The notes under the pieces are model-generated. The model ran no database searches. It was given only the letters and a program-made list of their open reading frames with translations, and was not told where the DNA came from. 5,869 bases of DNA, taken from positions 1-5,869 of the forward strand of contig DMCS01000023.1 in NCBI GenBank assembly GCA_003445715.1. Reading direction: 5' to 3'. Position 1 is the stretch's first letter; each line of letters starts with the position of its first letter. Below are positions 1 through 5,278 of this stretch, piece after piece. The stretch is from Candidatus Mesolinea sp. (GTDB lineage: Bacteria; Chloroflexota; Anaerolineae; Anaerolineales; Anaerolineaceae). A program made the translations under genes and the position numbers.

Positions 1-36
1 CCTGTTTGCGATTATAACATGGGCGAAGACCGCACT

Positions 37-61
37 TTGACTCCAATGCAGAAGGTATAAT
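37..61 (+). promoter_or_regulatory. Putative promoter of the DUF951 gene (near-leaderless)
   Basis: A perfect TATAAT -10 hexamer occupies 56-61, preceded directly by GG. The best -35-like hexamer is TTGACT at 37-42, but the 13-nt spacer is too short for a normal sigma-70-type promoter, so the -35 assignment is doubtful. If the -10 is used, transcription would begin about 7 nt downstream, at or next to the A of the ATG at 68, giving a leaderless or nearly leaderless mRNA. The competing reading is that AGAAGG at 50-55 is a ribosome-binding site with a long 12-nt spacing and that the promoter lies further upstream, outside the window. Confidence 0.45.
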
Positions 62-67
62 GGCTTT

Positions 68-289
68 ATGCTGCCGGAGTTAAACCTTGGGGATCATGTG
101 CGCCTGCGCAAATCCCACCCTTGCGGCGGATACGAGTGGGAAATCGTACGCTTAGGTGCTGATATCGGCTTGGTCTGCCTCACTTGCGGGCATCGCATCA
201 TGCTCACCCGCCGAGAGCTAGCCCGACGGATGAAGACCTACCTGCCGAAACCCCAACCGCCTGAAAATCCGCCATCGACGGAAAGCTAA
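68..289 (+). CDS. DUF951 family small protein
   Basis: This 73-residue protein matches the DUF951 family by pattern. It has an N-terminal LGD-x-VR motif (residues 7-12), the HPCGG-type motif (17-21), EWEIVRLGADIGL (23-35), and a C-x2-CGH motif (C37, C40, H42) followed by a basic R48/R49 segment. Family members are usually about 60-70 residues, so this one is full length with a Pro-rich tail (about residues 59-73). H17/C19 with C37/C40 could form a zinc site and the fold is probably a small beta-barrel; this is inference, and no function is established. The start is well fixed: in frame there is a TGA at 38-40 and no ATG, GTG or TTG between it and 68. The gene sits alone ahead of the t6A operon, from which it is separated by 90 nt containing a new promoter. 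In other genomes such genes are often near replication or translation genes, but I would not infer a role from that. Confidence 0.85.
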   Translation: MLPELNLGDHVRLRKSHPCGGYEWEIVRLGADIGLVCLTCGHRIMLTRRELARRMKTYLPKPQPPENPPSTES

Positions 290-307
290 AAGCAGCACGC
301 TCATAAC

Positions 308-352
308 TTGCACCTTTTCTTTACGCATTCCTATAATCTGCTGGGGTATAAT
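308..352 (+). promoter_or_regulatory. Promoter region of the tsaE-tsaB-rimI operon
   Basis: TTGCAC at 308-313 and TATAAT at 332-337 are separated by 18 nt, a good housekeeping-sigma arrangement that predicts a start near 344 and a leader of about 36 nt. A second perfect TATAAT lies at 347-352 inside GGGGTATAAT, without a convincing -35; if used it would start transcription near 359 with a leader of about 21 nt. The two boxes may be alternative starts. The GG-TATAAT context is the same as in front of the first gene (54-61). No strong Shine-Dalgarno sequence precedes the tsaE start at 380. Confidence 0.55.
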
Positions 353-379
353 CATTTCAAATTAATCTAAGCGAAAAAT

Positions 380-880
380 ATGCCAATTCTAAGCCCAAAC
401 ACCCTCGAATTTTTCTCGCACAGCCCGGAGCAAACCCGACGGGTGGGCATCCGCTTAGGCAGCTTGCTTAAGCCCGGTCAGGTGATTTGCCTGGAAGGCG
501 AGTTGGGTTCCGGCAAGACCACCCTCGTGCAGGGCATCGCCCAGGGTTGGGGCTCCGCTGATCGTGTCTCCAGCCCAACTTTTGTCATCATGAATGATTA
601 CCGCCACCCTAACGGGCAGCACCTTTACCACGCCGATGCCTACCGGCTTTCGGATTCCCCGGAAGATGTAGCAATATTAGATTTGCCAAACTTGCTTACC
701 AATGGCATCTTGGTTTTAGAATGGGCTGAGCGCGTCAAATCCAACCTCCCAAAAGAGAATCTGTGGATCCAAATGCGCTGGATCGCCGAAGAACGCCGAC
801 ATCTGACCATCATTCCACAAGGTGAGCCTTATGAAGAGTTGGCGAAAAACCTGGAAATATTAGTCTTTGGAGCCTTTTGA
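380..880 (+). CDS. tsaE: tRNA t6A37 biosynthesis ATPase TsaE
   Basis: TsaE (formerly YjeE) is the cytoplasmic ATPase that works with TsaB and TsaD to transfer threonylcarbamoyl to A37 of ANN-decoding tRNAs. The 166-residue product is close to the usual length of about 150-160. Visible motifs are a P-loop GELGSGKTT (residues 40-48, with K46 and T47), the switch-like SSPTFVI segment (64-70), the family HxDxYRL signature (H84, D86, Y88, R89) and the EWAE element (114-117), equivalent to the EWPE motif in other TsaE proteins. Roughly 25 C-terminal residues beyond the core are poorly conserved. The gene opens an operon: its TGA stop (878-880) shares one base with the ATG of tsaB, which predicts coupled translation and matched amounts. 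The Shine-Dalgarno region before 380 is weak (AAGCGAAAA-like), so efficient initiation may rely on the short A-rich leader. I see no frameshift or missing catalytic residue. Identification is firm. Confidence 0.95.
   Translation: MPILSPNTLEFFSHSPEQTRRVGIRLGSLLKPGQVICLEGELGSGKTTLVQGIAQGWGSADRVSSPTFVIMNDYRHPNGQHLYHADAYRLSDSPEDVAILDLPNLLTNGILVLEWAERVKSNLPKENLWIQMRWIAEERRHLTIIPQGEPYEELAKNLEILVFGAF
869..872 (+). promoter_or_regulatory. Ribosome-binding site that decides the tsaB start
   Basis: GGAG at 869-872, inside the end of tsaE, lies 7 nt before the ATG at 880, the ideal spacing. The alternative in-frame TTG at 877 would be only 4 nt away and would add a single Met. The ATG at 880 is therefore preferred. 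Confidence 0.7.
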
Positions 881-1551
881 TGCTTTTGGCGATTGACACT
901 TCCACAAATTGGATCGGGCTTGCCCTATTTGACGGCACGCAAATCTTGTGTGAACAAACTTGGCACAGTCAGAGCTATCACACCACCGAGCTGGTGCCTG
1001 CAATTGACGAAATACTCACCCGAACGCAAGTCCGTCGGGCAGAATTGAGCGGCTTGGGCATTGCCCTTGGCCCCGGCTCATTTACGGGGTTGCGCATTGG
1101 CATGAGCGTGTGCAAAGGCTTGGCTTTAGCCTTGGATCTGCCTGTGGCTGGCTTCCCCTCGTTGGATATCTTAGCTGTTGGGCAGCCTCTTTTGCGCCGC
1201 CCGATGATTACTCTGCTGCAAGTTGGGCGCGGGCGTTTTGCTTGGGCACGTTATTTTAACCAAGATAAACAATGGGTGCAGGAAGGCTCCGTGCAGGTCT
1301 CCAGCCCGCGCGAGATTGCTGCAACGATTAAGTCCCCAGTTTATATCTGTGGTGAGATGGGTGCGGAAGAACGCCGCATTCTGGGGCGCAAATGGAAAAC
1401 CGCGCGGCTATGCAGCCCAGCGCAGGGCTTACGCCGGCCGGCAGTGTTGGCTGAAATGGCTTGGCAGCGCTTGCACGCCGGCAAGGCAGATGATGTAGTC
1501 TCGCTCGCGCCCATCTACGTGCACACCCTCAGCAACGTCCCCGATTTATGA
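880..1551 (+). CDS. tsaB: tRNA t6A37 biosynthesis protein TsaB
   Basis: TsaB (YeaZ) is the inactive ASKHA-fold paralogue of TsaD. It dimerises with TsaD and, with TsaE, supports transfer of the threonylcarbamoyl group to tRNA A37. The 223-residue product has the usual length (about 220-235). It starts with the phosphate-1-like strand LLAIDTSTNWIGLAL (residues 2-16), followed by the SYHTTELVPAI segment (32-42) and the diagnostic GPGSFTGLRIG loop (64-74), then CKGLALAL and the GFPSLDILA helix typical of the family. The C-terminal half is more divergent, as expected for bacterial TsaB. An ATG at 880 with GGAG 7 nt upstream is chosen over the TTG at 877. It overlaps tsaE by 1 nt and rimI by 4 nt (ATGA at 1548-1551), so the three genes are almost certainly cotranscribed and translationally coupled. 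The partner gene tsaD must lie elsewhere in the genome, since it is not in this window. Confidence 0.95.
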   Translation: MLLAIDTSTNWIGLALFDGTQILCEQTWHSQSYHTTELVPAIDEILTRTQVRRAELSGLGIALGPGSFTGLRIGMSVCKGLALALDLPVAGFPSLDILAVGQPLLRRPMITLLQVGRGRFAWARYFNQDKQWVQEGSVQVSSPREIAATIKSPVYICGEMGAEERRILGRKWKTARLCSPAQGLRRPAVLAEMAWQRLHAGKADDVVSLAPIYVHTLSNVPDL

Positions 1552-2057
1552 GCCCACAAGCTCCCAAGGTAAATGTACGCTACATGAAGTTGGCTGATTT
1601 GCCCCAAGTGGAGGCTCTGGATAGCGTTTGCTTCCGCACCCCATGGCCAGAAGGCTCATTTCGCTACGAGCTGCGCCCCGATTCAGCCAGTATCTGCTTA
1701 GTAGCAGAATTGGAAGAGGCGGAAGCCGAGCCGCAAATCATTGGCGTGGTTGTGGTCTGGCTGATTGCAGAGGCAGCTGAGATCGCTACATTAGCGGTCA
1801 CCCCGGAGCAGCGAGGCAAGGGCATTGCCAGGCAGCTGTTGATATCGGCATTACGGCTGGCATTGCAGGCAGGTGCGCGGAAATCCATTCTGGAGGTGCG
1901 CATCAGCAACACGCCAGCACTACACTTATATTATGGGCTGGGCTTTCAAGCTGTCGGCTTGCGCCCTGGCTACTATGAGGATACACATGAAGATGCCCTG
2001 CTGCTCACCCTTGACCGGCTTGATTCGCATGTGCTCAAAGCCTTAGAAAAGACTTAA
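1548..2057 (+). CDS. rimI: Ribosomal protein S18 alanine N-acetyltransferase RimI
   Basis: RimI is a GNAT-family acetyltransferase that uses acetyl-CoA to acetylate the N-terminal alanine of ribosomal protein S18. In the 169-residue product, the acetyl-CoA pyrophosphate-binding motif A is QRGKGIA (residues 88-94). ILEVRISN (114-121) and ALHLYYGLGF (124-133) follow. Glu116 and Tyr128 stand 12 residues apart, as do the catalytic Glu103/Tyr115 pair described for the E. coli enzyme. The YYEDTHEDALLL end matches the RimI YYxxxxEDA signature. It is about 20 residues longer than E. coli RimI, owing to a short N-terminal extension, a Glu-rich loop near residues 54-62 and a longer tail. Its ATG overlaps the tsaB stop (ATGA) and no Shine-Dalgarno sequence is visible, so initiation probably depends on termination of tsaB translation. 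Fusion or adjacency of rimI with tsaB/tsaD is common in bacteria. Its true substrate could be another N-terminal alanine; the GNAT assignment is firm and the RimI label strong. Confidence 0.93.
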   Translation: MSPQAPKVNVRYMKLADLPQVEALDSVCFRTPWPEGSFRYELRPDSASICLVAELEEAEAEPQIIGVVVVWLIAEAAEIATLAVTPEQRGKGIARQLLISALRLALQAGARKSILEVRISNTPALHLYYGLGFQAVGLRPGYYEDTHEDALLLTLDRLDSHVLKALEKT

Positions 2058-2083
2058 ATCGCGCCAAAAAGCCCCGTTTTAGG

Positions 2084-2105
2084 TGTAAAATTGCACTCCG
2101 GAGAG
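2084..2105 (+). promoter_or_regulatory. Possible -10 element and ribosome-binding site before udg
   Basis: The 52-nt gap after rimI contains TAAAAT at 2086-2091 in a GGTGTAAAAT context, resembling the GGTATAAT boxes near the first two genes, but no good -35 lies about 17 nt upstream. A clear Shine-Dalgarno GGAG sits at 2100-2103, 6 nt before the ATG at 2110. The ribosome-binding site is convincing; the promoter is tentative, and udg could equally be read through from the t6A operon because no terminator hairpin is evident between them. Confidence 0.35.
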
Positions 2106-2109
2106 TTTT

Positions 2110-2751
2110 ATGGATGCTGAAAACACCTTACAAGCCATTCGCTACCAGATTGAGCAATGCCAAGCCTGCCCTCTTGCCGCTGGCAGGTTGAACGTTGTGC
2201 CTGGTGAAGGACCCGCCAACAGCCAAATCATGTTTATCGGCGAGGGACCTGGCTTTCATGAAGACCGGCAAGGGAAGCCTTTCGTCGGTCCCGCAGGCAA
2301 CTTCCTGGATGAGTTACTTGGTTATGCTGGGCTCAAGCGCTCCGAAGTGTTTATCACCAACGTGGTCAAGTGCCGTCCGCCAAATAACCGTGACCCCCAA
2401 CCCGAAGAGCTTGCAGCTTGCCAGAGATACTTAGATGCTCAAATTGCAGCTATTAATCCGCGCATCATCGTAACCCTCGGGCGTTTCTCGATGGCACGCT
2501 TTATCCAAGATGGCAAAATCAGTCGCATTCACGGCTATCCTCATAGAGTTGAAGGCCGCACAGTGGTCACGATGTATCATCCCGCAGCAGCATTGCACCA
2601 ACCCGCTCTGAAAGACGCCCTTATCGAGGATTTTTCTCATTTGCGGGATTTCTTGAACCAGCCGGCGCCCAGCCCTGAGGAGCAGGATTTTTCTGATAGC
2701 GCAGAACCTTCCACCCCAGAGAACCCGCCGGAACAATTGAGTCTTTTTTAA
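2110..2751 (+). CDS. udg: Family 4 uracil-DNA glycosylase (4Fe-4S) with clamp-binding tail
   Basis: This enzyme removes uracil, mainly from deaminated cytosine, to start base-excision repair. The 213-residue product has the four iron-sulfur cysteines in family spacing: C17-x2-C20 near the N terminus, then C88 and C104. Motif 1 is GEGPGFHED (residues 44-52), followed by GKPFVGPAG (55-63), the TNVVKCRPP segment (83-91) and the HPAAAL motif (157-162) that replaces the HPSPLS motif of family 1. These features point to family 4 rather than family 5. The catalytic core ends near residue 182. It is followed by about 30 Pro/Glu/Ser-rich, probably disordered residues that finish in QLSLF at 209-213, the consensus bacterial sliding-clamp (DnaN) binding pentapeptide. 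This suggests delivery of the enzyme to replication forks or repair patches. The ATG has a GGAG 6 nt upstream. Its neighbours (t6A and RimI genes upstream, sugar genes downstream) are not functionally related. Confidence 0.95.
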   Translation: MDAENTLQAIRYQIEQCQACPLAAGRLNVVPGEGPANSQIMFIGEGPGFHEDRQGKPFVGPAGNFLDELLGYAGLKRSEVFITNVVKCRPPNNRDPQPEELAACQRYLDAQIAAINPRIIVTLGRFSMARFIQDGKISRIHGYPHRVEGRTVVTMYHPAAALHQPALKDALIEDFSHLRDFLNQPAPSPEEQDFSDSAEPSTPENPPEQLSLF

Positions 2752-2784
2752 TTCAAATATAAGAATAAAAAAATCAGGTGAAAC
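2737..2784 (+). promoter_or_regulatory. Possible promoter and ribosome-binding site of the sugar-nucleotide cassette
   Basis: The 33-nt A-rich gap before the dehydrogenase includes AGGTGA at 2776-2781, a strong match to the anti-Shine-Dalgarno sequence, ending 3 nt before the ATG at 2785. A weak promoter could be TTGAGT at 2737-2742 with TATAAG at 2758-2763 (15-nt spacer), overlapping the end of udg. The ribosome-binding site is well supported. The promoter is speculative, though a change of functional class at this point makes an independent promoter plausible. Confidence 0.35.
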
Positions 2785-4098
2785 ATGGTAAAAGACGAAT
2801 TAATTGAAATAATCCAAAAGAAACGCGCTAATATAGGCATTATGGGGCTAGGTTATGTTGGCCTTCCTTTGGCAGTGACCTTCGCCAACGCCGGATTTAA
2901 CGTCACCGGCATTGACCCCAACCGTGAAAAAGTTGAGATGATCAACCGGGGGGAGAGCTATATTCAGGATGTGACCAACGCGCAGCTGCGCAAGCATCTC
3001 GAACACGGCCTGTTGCGTGCAACCGATGATTACTCTGTCCTCAAGGAAATCGACGCCGTTTCGATCTGCGTGCCCACACCCTTGCGTAAAACGCGCGACC
3101 CAGATATGTCCTTCATTGTGGACGCGAGCAACGCTTTAGCCCCTTATTTGCATCGCGGTATGATTATCGTGCTTGAATCGAGCACCTACCCAGGCACCAC
3201 CCGCGAACTGGTGCTGCCCACCCTGACCGAGAATTCAGACCTCAAGGTCGGTGAGGACTTCTTCCTGGCTTTCTCGCCGGAGCGCGTGGACCCTGGCCGC
3301 ACAGACTGGACCACCTACAACACCCCCAAGGTGCTGGGCGGCATAACGCCTCATTGCACCGAGGTTGGCACCGCTTGGTATCGCATGGCGCTGGAAACTG
3401 TGGTGCCGGTCTCGACCAGCGAGGTAGCCGAGATGACCAAGCTGCTGGAAAACACCTTCCGCATGGTCAACATTTCCATGGTCAATGAACTTGCTCAAAT
3501 GTGTGACCGCTTGGGGATCGACGTCTGGGAAGTGGTTGATGCCGCTGCCACCAAGCCCTTTGGCTTTATGAAATTTACCCCCGGGCCTGGCATGGGCGGG
3601 CACTGCATCCCCGTGGATCCGTTGTACCTCTCCTGGAAGATGAAGACCATCAACTATACCGCGCGTTTTATCGAGTTGGCTTCGGAGATCGACTCCAACA
3701 TGCCGCGCTACGTGGTGGGCAAGATTCAAGATGCACTCAACCGCTATAAAAAGCCCCTCAATGGCAGCAAGGTTCTGATCCTGGGCGTGGCTTATAAACC
3801 CAACATCAACGATCTGCGTGAATCCCCAGCGTTCGATATTATCCATCTGCTGCAAGAGAAAGGTGCTGAGGTTTCTTACTACGATCCTTATGTGCCAGAA
3901 GTGAATCATGATTTCTTCCACCTCTTTTCAGAGAAAGACCTCGCTAGTGCGGTGGAAAAAGCGGATTGTGTGGCAATCATCACCAACCATAGCAAGGTCG
4001 ATTACGCTATGGTGCACGAGAAAGCTGCGTTGATTTTTGATGCCCGCAATGCCCTCAAAGACATTGCCAAAAAGAGCTCGAAGGTTGTAAAGCTCTGA
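2785..4098 (+). CDS. UDP-sugar 6-dehydrogenase, UDP-GlcNAc dehydrogenase (WbpA) type
   Basis: This cytoplasmic NAD-dependent enzyme would oxidise C6 of a UDP-hexose twice to give the uronic acid, a precursor of acidic polysaccharide or glycan sugars. The 437-residue product contains the full three-domain fold. The Rossmann domain has GLGYVG (residues 21-26) and an acidic Asp44 for NAD ribose. CVPTPL and SSTYPGTT follow, then FSPERVDPG. The catalytic Cys274 sits in GMGGHCIPVDPLYLSW. A C-terminal UDP-binding domain has ILGVAYKPNINDLRESPAFDI. The GGHCIPVDP context and length of about 436 residues match the WbpA-like UDP-GlcNAc 6-dehydrogenase group rather than classical UDP-glucose dehydrogenases (GGSCFPKD). 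UDP-GlcNAc is thus the most likely substrate, with UDP-Glc or UDP-GalNAc as alternatives. The stop codon TGA (4096-4098) overlaps the next gene's ATG by 1 nt, linking it to the epimerase in one pathway. No defects are seen. Confidence 0.92.
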   Translation: MVKDELIEIIQKKRANIGIMGLGYVGLPLAVTFANAGFNVTGIDPNREKVEMINRGESYIQDVTNAQLRKHLEHGLLRATDDYSVLKEIDAVSICVPTPLRKTRDPDMSFIVDASNALAPYLHRGMIIVLESSTYPGTTRELVLPTLTENSDLKVGEDFFLAFSPERVDPGRTDWTTYNTPKVLGGITPHCTEVGTAWYRMALETVVPVSTSEVAEMTKLLENTFRMVNISMVNELAQMCDRLGIDVWEVVDAAATKPFGFMKFTPGPGMGGHCIPVDPLYLSWKMKTINYTARFIELASEIDSNMPRYVVGKIQDALNRYKKPLNGSKVLILGVAYKPNINDLRESPAFDIIHLLQEKGAEVSYYDPYVPEVNHDFFHLFSEKDLASAVEKADCVAIITNHSKVDYAMVHEKAALIFDARNALKDIAKKSSKVVKL

Positions 4099-5075
4099 TG
4101 TCTGCATACTTGCTCACCGGCGCCGCTGGTTTTATTGGCGCACGCCTGGCAGAGTTCCTCTTACAGGACGGTCATGAGGTTTTCGGCGTAGATAACCTTA
4201 GCCCAGCCTATGACGTGCGCATGAAGGAATACCGCCTAGCGCGCCTGCAGCAGAACTCAGACTTTCACTTTTTACGCAAGGATATTACTGATAAGGCGCT
4301 CATCGCACAGCTGCAAGCAGAGCTACCGCCGGTGGAAGCGGTGATCAACTTAGCCGCGAGCGCCGGTGTACGTGCCAGCACCAAAGACCCCTGGAGTTAC
4401 CTGTATACCAATACCTTAGGTACGCTCAATATGCTCGAATTCTGTGCGCGCGCCGGGGTGATGAAATTCATCTTAGCATCCACCTCCAGCCTGTATGGCA
4501 ACGAAGGCAAGCCGCCGCACGCTGAAACCGCCCCCACTGATCATCCCCTTGCGCCTTATGCTGCTAGCAAAAAAGGCGCCGAAGCCTTTGGTTACGCTTA
4601 CCATCACCTTTATGACATCGACGTGACTGTTTTGCGCTATTTCACTGTATATGGTCCCGCAGGCCGCCCGGATATGGTCATGTTCCGCTTTTGCCAGTGG
4701 ATCGCGGAGGGTCGGCCGGTGCTCGTGACCGGCGATGGCGAACAATCGCGCGGTTTTACTTATGTGGATGACATCGCCAGGGGCACCATCTTAGCCCTGC
4801 GCCCAGTGGGTTATGATGTTTTCAACTTAGGCGGGCACGAGGTCATCACCGTCAACCAGCTCATCCGCATGCTGGAAGAGCGCTTGGGTAAAAAGGCGCA
4901 GGTGGAGTATATCCCCATGCACCCGGCGGATGTTCTGGAGAACGTGGCTGATGTGAGCAAGGCACGCAGAGTTTTGGGCTGGCAGCCGCAGGTGAGCTTA
5001 GAGGAGGGCGTGGACCGCCTTGTGGCGTGGTACCTGCAAGAGCGCGCGTGGGTCAAGGACGTGGAGACGCCATAA
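4098..5075 (+). CDS. NAD-dependent UDP-uronate 4-epimerase-like protein (extended SDR)
   Basis: This 325-residue extended short-chain dehydrogenase/reductase should use tightly bound NAD to invert C4 of a UDP-sugar. It shows the TGAAGFIG dinucleotide loop (residues 7-14), the NLAASAGVRAS segment, the STSSLYG catalytic Ser/Thr region, the YAASK catalytic dyad (Tyr154, Lys158) and RYFTVYGPAGRPDM, which resembles UDP-glucuronate 4-epimerases. It ends with GFTYVDDIARG, the PMHPADVLENVADVSKARRVLGW block and a short charged tail. Given the upstream dehydrogenase, the likely reaction is UDP-GlcNAcA to UDP-GalNAcA or UDP-GlcA to UDP-GalA; sequence inspection cannot choose between them. It overlaps the dehydrogenase by 1 nt (TGATG). 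Only a weak GAAGG at 4080-4084, 13 nt away, could act as a ribosome-binding site, so coupled translation is probable. No glycosyltransferase or polymerase follows on this strand, so the cassette ends here. Alternatives are a UDP-glucose-type 4-epimerase or a dehydratase; the fold is certain and the substrate inferred. Confidence 0.88.
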   Translation: MSAYLLTGAAGFIGARLAEFLLQDGHEVFGVDNLSPAYDVRMKEYRLARLQQNSDFHFLRKDITDKALIAQLQAELPPVEAVINLAASAGVRASTKDPWSYLYTNTLGTLNMLEFCARAGVMKFILASTSSLYGNEGKPPHAETAPTDHPLAPYAASKKGAEAFGYAYHHLYDIDVTVLRYFTVYGPAGRPDMVMFRFCQWIAEGRPVLVTGDGEQSRGFTYVDDIARGTILALRPVGYDVFNLGGHEVITVNQLIRMLEERLGKKAQVEYIPMHPADVLENVADVSKARRVLGWQPQVSLEEGVDRLVAWYLQERAWVKDVETP

Positions 5076-5170
5076 GGAATATTGTTGCTTTTTTTCTAAT
5101 TCCAGTTTTGGCTGATGTACTTCACAGTTTCTTCTGGGTTGAGTGTGATTTATGTGTGTAATTAATTTTC

Positions 5171-5207
5171 TAAGGAAATCCAAATTATGATAATCTAGAT
5201 TTCCTTA
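5171..5207. repeat. 37-bp near-perfect palindrome in the convergent intergenic region
   Basis: Arms TAAGGAAATC (5171-5180) and GATTTCCTTA (5198-5207) are perfect reverse complements. The inner ATTAT (5184-5188) and ATAAT (5190-5194) share exactly the same centre, at 5189. In all, 16 of 18 position pairs match; only 5181/5197 and 5183/5195 fail. It lies between two convergent genes, about 95 nt after the epimerase stop and about 70 nt from the nuclease stop. As RNA it would form a long AU-rich hairpin. The following plus-strand sequence is only moderately T-rich, so it is a weak candidate for an intrinsic terminator. As DNA it could be a dyad protein-binding site or a boundary of transferred DNA. 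The remainder of 5076-5278 is AT-rich and I see no gene in it. Confidence 0.6.
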
Positions 5208-5278
5208 TTCATCTTTAAAAAGCTTGAAAGATAAACTCAATGTTTTACATAAATTCCAATGGATTTTTCAATAATTGC

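Noticed and set aside
60..83. A tiny out-of-frame reading frame starting at ATG 60, overlapping the DUF951 start, as a possible leader peptide.
   Set aside because: It encodes only seven residues, its ATG overlaps the -10 box, and no regulatory features such as repeated codons or hairpins accompany it.
877..879. TTG at 877 as the tsaB start.
   Set aside because: It adds one Met only, and the ATG at 880 has better spacing (7 nt) from the GGAG at 869-872.
2064..2083. A short inverted repeat (CCAAAAA/TTTTAGG arms) after rimI as a terminator.
   Set aside because: The stem is seven pairs with one mismatch, mostly A-T, and no T-tract follows. Transcription could well continue into udg.
3235..3921. 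A long open frame on the minus strand inside the dehydrogenase gene (228 codons).
   Set aside because: It lies wholly antisense to a well-conserved gene and its translation shows no recognisable domain. It is explained by codon bias of the plus-strand gene.
5089..5095. A run of seven T after the epimerase stop as an intrinsic terminator.
   Set aside because: I could not find a convincing GC-rich stem directly upstream, so a factor-independent terminator is not supported.
4998..5183. A minus-strand frame spanning the end of the epimerase and the intergenic region.
   Set aside because: It is mostly antisense to the epimerase C terminus, low in complexity and without a recognisable domain or ribosome-binding site.
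5211..5232. ATCTTT/AAAGAT inverted repeat next to the large palindrome.
   Set aside because: Only six A-T-rich pairs with a 10-nt loop and no T-tract on either side, which is expected by chance in AT-rich DNA.
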